Shown here piece after piece: positions 3,586 through 5,189 of a stretch of DNA of 5,189 bases. How positions within the stretch are numbered: the stretch's first letter is position 1; every line of letters begins with the position of its first letter. The notes below the pieces were generated by a model. That model was given only the letters and a program-made list of their open reading frames with translations. It was not told the origin of the DNA and did not search any database. The stretch is from assembly GCA_003022745.1 (NCBI GenBank), contig PXSU01000043.1, forward strand, positions 1 to 5,189, given 5' to 3'. The DNA is from Halobacteriales archaeon SW_9_67_25 (GTDB taxonomy: Archaea; Halobacteriota; Halobacteria; Halobacteriales; Haloarculaceae). Made by a program: the position numbers and the translations under genes.

Positions 3586-5189
3586 TTATTCAGCCGGCGC
3601 CACGTCCGTGACGGTCCCGACGCCCTTCGAGCGCCCCTCCCGGAAGACGAACCGTTGGCCCTCCTCGACGAGGTACGGGCGGAACTTGAACCGGACGCGA
3701 GCCTCGCCGGTGTCCCCGGGGAGCAACTGCCCGTCCTCGGGGTAGAAGGCTGCGGCCTCGCTTATTGTCTCTAGGTGGACGACGGGCTCGTAGCCGGACC
3801 CGATGTGGGTGGGGTGGTTGAGCACCATCACCTCGGCCTCGAACTCCCGGACAGGATCGGGGTCGGCCTCGCGGGGGAGCAGGACCATCCCGCGCTCGAT
3901 GGCCTCCTCCTGGACGCCTTTCAGTGCGATACCGACGATACGGCCCGCCCGGGCCTCGTCGACGCGGTGGTAGTGCATCTCGATGGAGCGGACCTCGACC
4001 TTCTGGAAGCGACCGTCGGGCATCGGCCCCAGGAGGAGTTCGTCGCCGGCCTCGACCCGTCCCGACTGGACCGTCCCGGACGTGACCGCACCGACGCCCG
4101 TCACCCGGAACCCCTCCTCGGCGACGGCGTCACCGGTCTTCGGGAGCCGTTCGAACAGTTCGTCGAGGGTGTCCAGCCCCTCGGTGGTGACGGCGCTGGT
4201 CGTGACCACCGGCACCACGGTCTCGGATATTTCCTCGATCGCGGCGTCGACGCCGTACCGGTCGACCCGGAGTGGCGTCTTCTCGACCTCGCGCAACAGG
4301 CGTTCGACCTCGCGTTCGACCTCGCGGACGCGCTCCCCGGAGACGAGGTCGACCTTCGTGATGGCGACGATCGTCGGGAGGTCGGTCGCAAGCAGGATGC
4401 CCAGGTGCTCGCGGGTGGTCTGGGTGGGGCCGTCGTCGGCGGCGACCGTCAGCAGGCCGTAGTCGAGTTTCTGGCCCACCAGGCCGCGGATCGTCGTGCG
4501 GAGCCAGGGCTCGTGGCCCACCGTGTCCACGAACGAGACGAGGCGGTCGGCCTCCGCGACGACCCGTGCGCGGTCGTCCTTGCGGTGGGGGTTGTCCATC
4601 CGGACCGGGCCCTCGTCGTCGAAGCCGTAGACGCCATAGGAGAGGTCCGCCGAGAGACCGCGCTCGATCTCGTGGGGCTGGACGTCCAGGAACGACCGCG
4701 TTCCACCCTGGCCGTCGTCGGCCTGTCCGGTCACCAGCGAACCCACGAGCGTCGACTTGCCGTGGTCGACGTGGCCGGCGGTCCCCACGACGATGTGACC
4801 GTCGTCGTCCATGACTGCTCCCTCACGGATAGTGGCGACGCCGACCAGCCCGTTTCCGTCCCCGTCACCGTCTGCTCGCTGGCCGTCGTCGCCGGGGACG
4901 CCCCAGGTCTGGACGTCCTCGATGTGTGTGCCGGCCTCCTCGGCGAGCAACGAGAGGACGTCCATCGACTCCGAGAAGGCCGCCGGTTCGATGCCGGCGA
5001 CGCCGCCGTCGTCAGTGACGCCCACCACGTAGGTGGCCTCGCCGTCGCCCGAGAGGACGCGGTGGCGCAACTGTGCCGCGAGACTCTCCAGGCGCCCCTC
5101 CGAGAGGTGTACCTCCTCGGTGAGGCGCTCCTTGAATTCCACGCTGCCACCCTCGCGTTCCCCCCGTTCGATGGCGCGTTCCAGCACGG
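3586..5189 (-). CDS. GTPBP1-family translational-type GTPase (5' end probably outside window)
   Basis: The visible 533 residues carry all G-domain motifs: G1 GTAGHVDHGKST (135-146), a G2-region RGLSADLSYG (176-185), G3 DTVGH (221-225), G4 TKVD (277-280) and G5 TSA (330-332). An EF-Tu-like domain II follows (about 358-440, with TGVGAVTSGTVQSGRV and ALKGVQEEAIERGMVLLP). Domain III (about 448-531) has VLNHPTHI, VVHLETISEAAAF and the ending FREGRSKGVGTV. This order and these signatures match GTPBP1/GTPBP2 rather than EF-1A, SelB or aIF2-gamma. The N-terminal domain (14-96; EFKERL, GEATYVVGVTDDGGVAGI) matches the GTPBP1 N-terminus and resembles AlbA_2 folds. An acidic DG-rich linker (97-116) joins the two parts. 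Eukaryotic GTPBP1 and GTPBP2 act in mRNA turnover and ribosome rescue; the archaeal role is not established to my knowledge. The first possible start here is a GTG at 5187, but the homologous N-terminus seems to extend further, so I treat it as partial. Confidence 0.9.
   Translation of the reverse strand, partial: VLERAIERGEREGGSVEFKERLTEEVHLSEGRLESLAAQLRHRVLSGDGEATYVVGVTDDGGVAGIEPAAFSESMDVLSLLAEEAGTHIEDVQTWGVPGDDGQRADGDGDGNGLVGVATIREGAVMDDDGHIVVGTAGHVDHGKSTLVGSLVTGQADDGQGGTRSFLDVQPHEIERGLSADLSYGVYGFDDEGPVRMDNPHRKDDRARVVAEADRLVSFVDTVGHEPWLRTTIRGLVGQKLDYGLLTVAADDGPTQTTREHLGILLATDLPTIVAITKVDLVSGERVREVEREVERLLREVEKTPLRVDRYGVDAAIEEISETVVPVVTTSAVTTEGLDTLDELFERLPKTGDAVAEEGFRVTGVGAVTSGTVQSGRVEAGDELLLGPMPDGRFQKVEVRSIEMHYHRVDEARAGRIVGIALKGVQEEAIERGMVLLPREADPDPVREFEAEVMVLNHPTHIGSGYEPVVHLETISEAAAFYPEDGQLLPGDTGEARVRFKFRPYLVEEGQRFVFREGRSKGVGTVTDVAPAE
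4283..4326 (-). repeat. Three copies of an 11-nt word encoding an Arg-Glu-Val helix
   Basis: TCGACCTCGCG (plus-strand reading) occurs at 4283-4293, 4304-4314 and 4316-4326; the last two copies are offset by 12 nt. Within the GTPase this encodes REVEREVERLLREVEK (288-303), a charged helix between the G4 and G5 motifs. The last two copies look like a small in-frame duplication of four codons (REVE). It is a coding repeat, not a mobile or regulatory one. Confidence 0.6.

Noticed and set aside
1..5189. CRISPR, tRNA/rRNA, insertion sequence, toxin-antitoxin or defence module
   Set aside because: No regularly spaced direct repeats outside coding regions, no cloverleaf-like segments, no transposase motifs or terminal inverted repeats, and no recognisable defence proteins. 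The HD protein and the GTPase each look like housekeeping families.

Overview
The window reads as chromosomal DNA of an extremely halophilic archaeon (class Halobacteria; a Haloarcula-like genus is a guess from overall style). The evidence is high G+C with strong third-position GC, very acidic proteins rich in Asp and Glu, genes without Shine-Dalgarno leaders, T-rich boxes about 27 nt before start codons, and protein families typical of this group. No mobile element, CRISPR array, tRNA or rRNA was seen, and no stretch over 300 bases lacks a gene. The longest gap is 97 nt.

Layout. Positions 1-69 are the last 22 codons of a plus-strand gene that begins outside the window. An HD-domain metal-dependent phosphohydrolase of the archaeal COG3294 type follows (123-950, +). 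Next is an exported bactofilin-like beta-helix protein with a five-segment membrane tail (1048-2118, +). The remaining genes lie on the minus strand and converge on it. Read 5' to 3' on that strand they are a GTPBP1-type translational GTPase (5189-3586, 5' end cut by the window), an E1-alpha subunit of a thiamine-diphosphate 2-oxoacid dehydrogenase (3525-2401), and a 93-residue uncharacterised protein (2404-2123). The small gene overlaps the E1-alpha stop by 4 nt.

How the parts fit. The genes do not form one pathway. The only clear functional unit is the E1-alpha/small-protein pair, which is almost certainly co-transcribed and probably translationally coupled. The E1-beta, E2 and E3 genes that normally accompany E1-alpha are absent here. 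The HD, bactofilin-like and E1-alpha genes each have their own T-rich box placed for leaderless transcription. In two of the three cases the same T-tract follows an inverted repeat and could also end the upstream transcript. I found no convincing new defence or mobile system. The most unusual items are the surface-exposed bactofilin-like protein with an exact 36-residue repeat, the E1-alpha gene without partners, and the compact terminator/promoter junctions.
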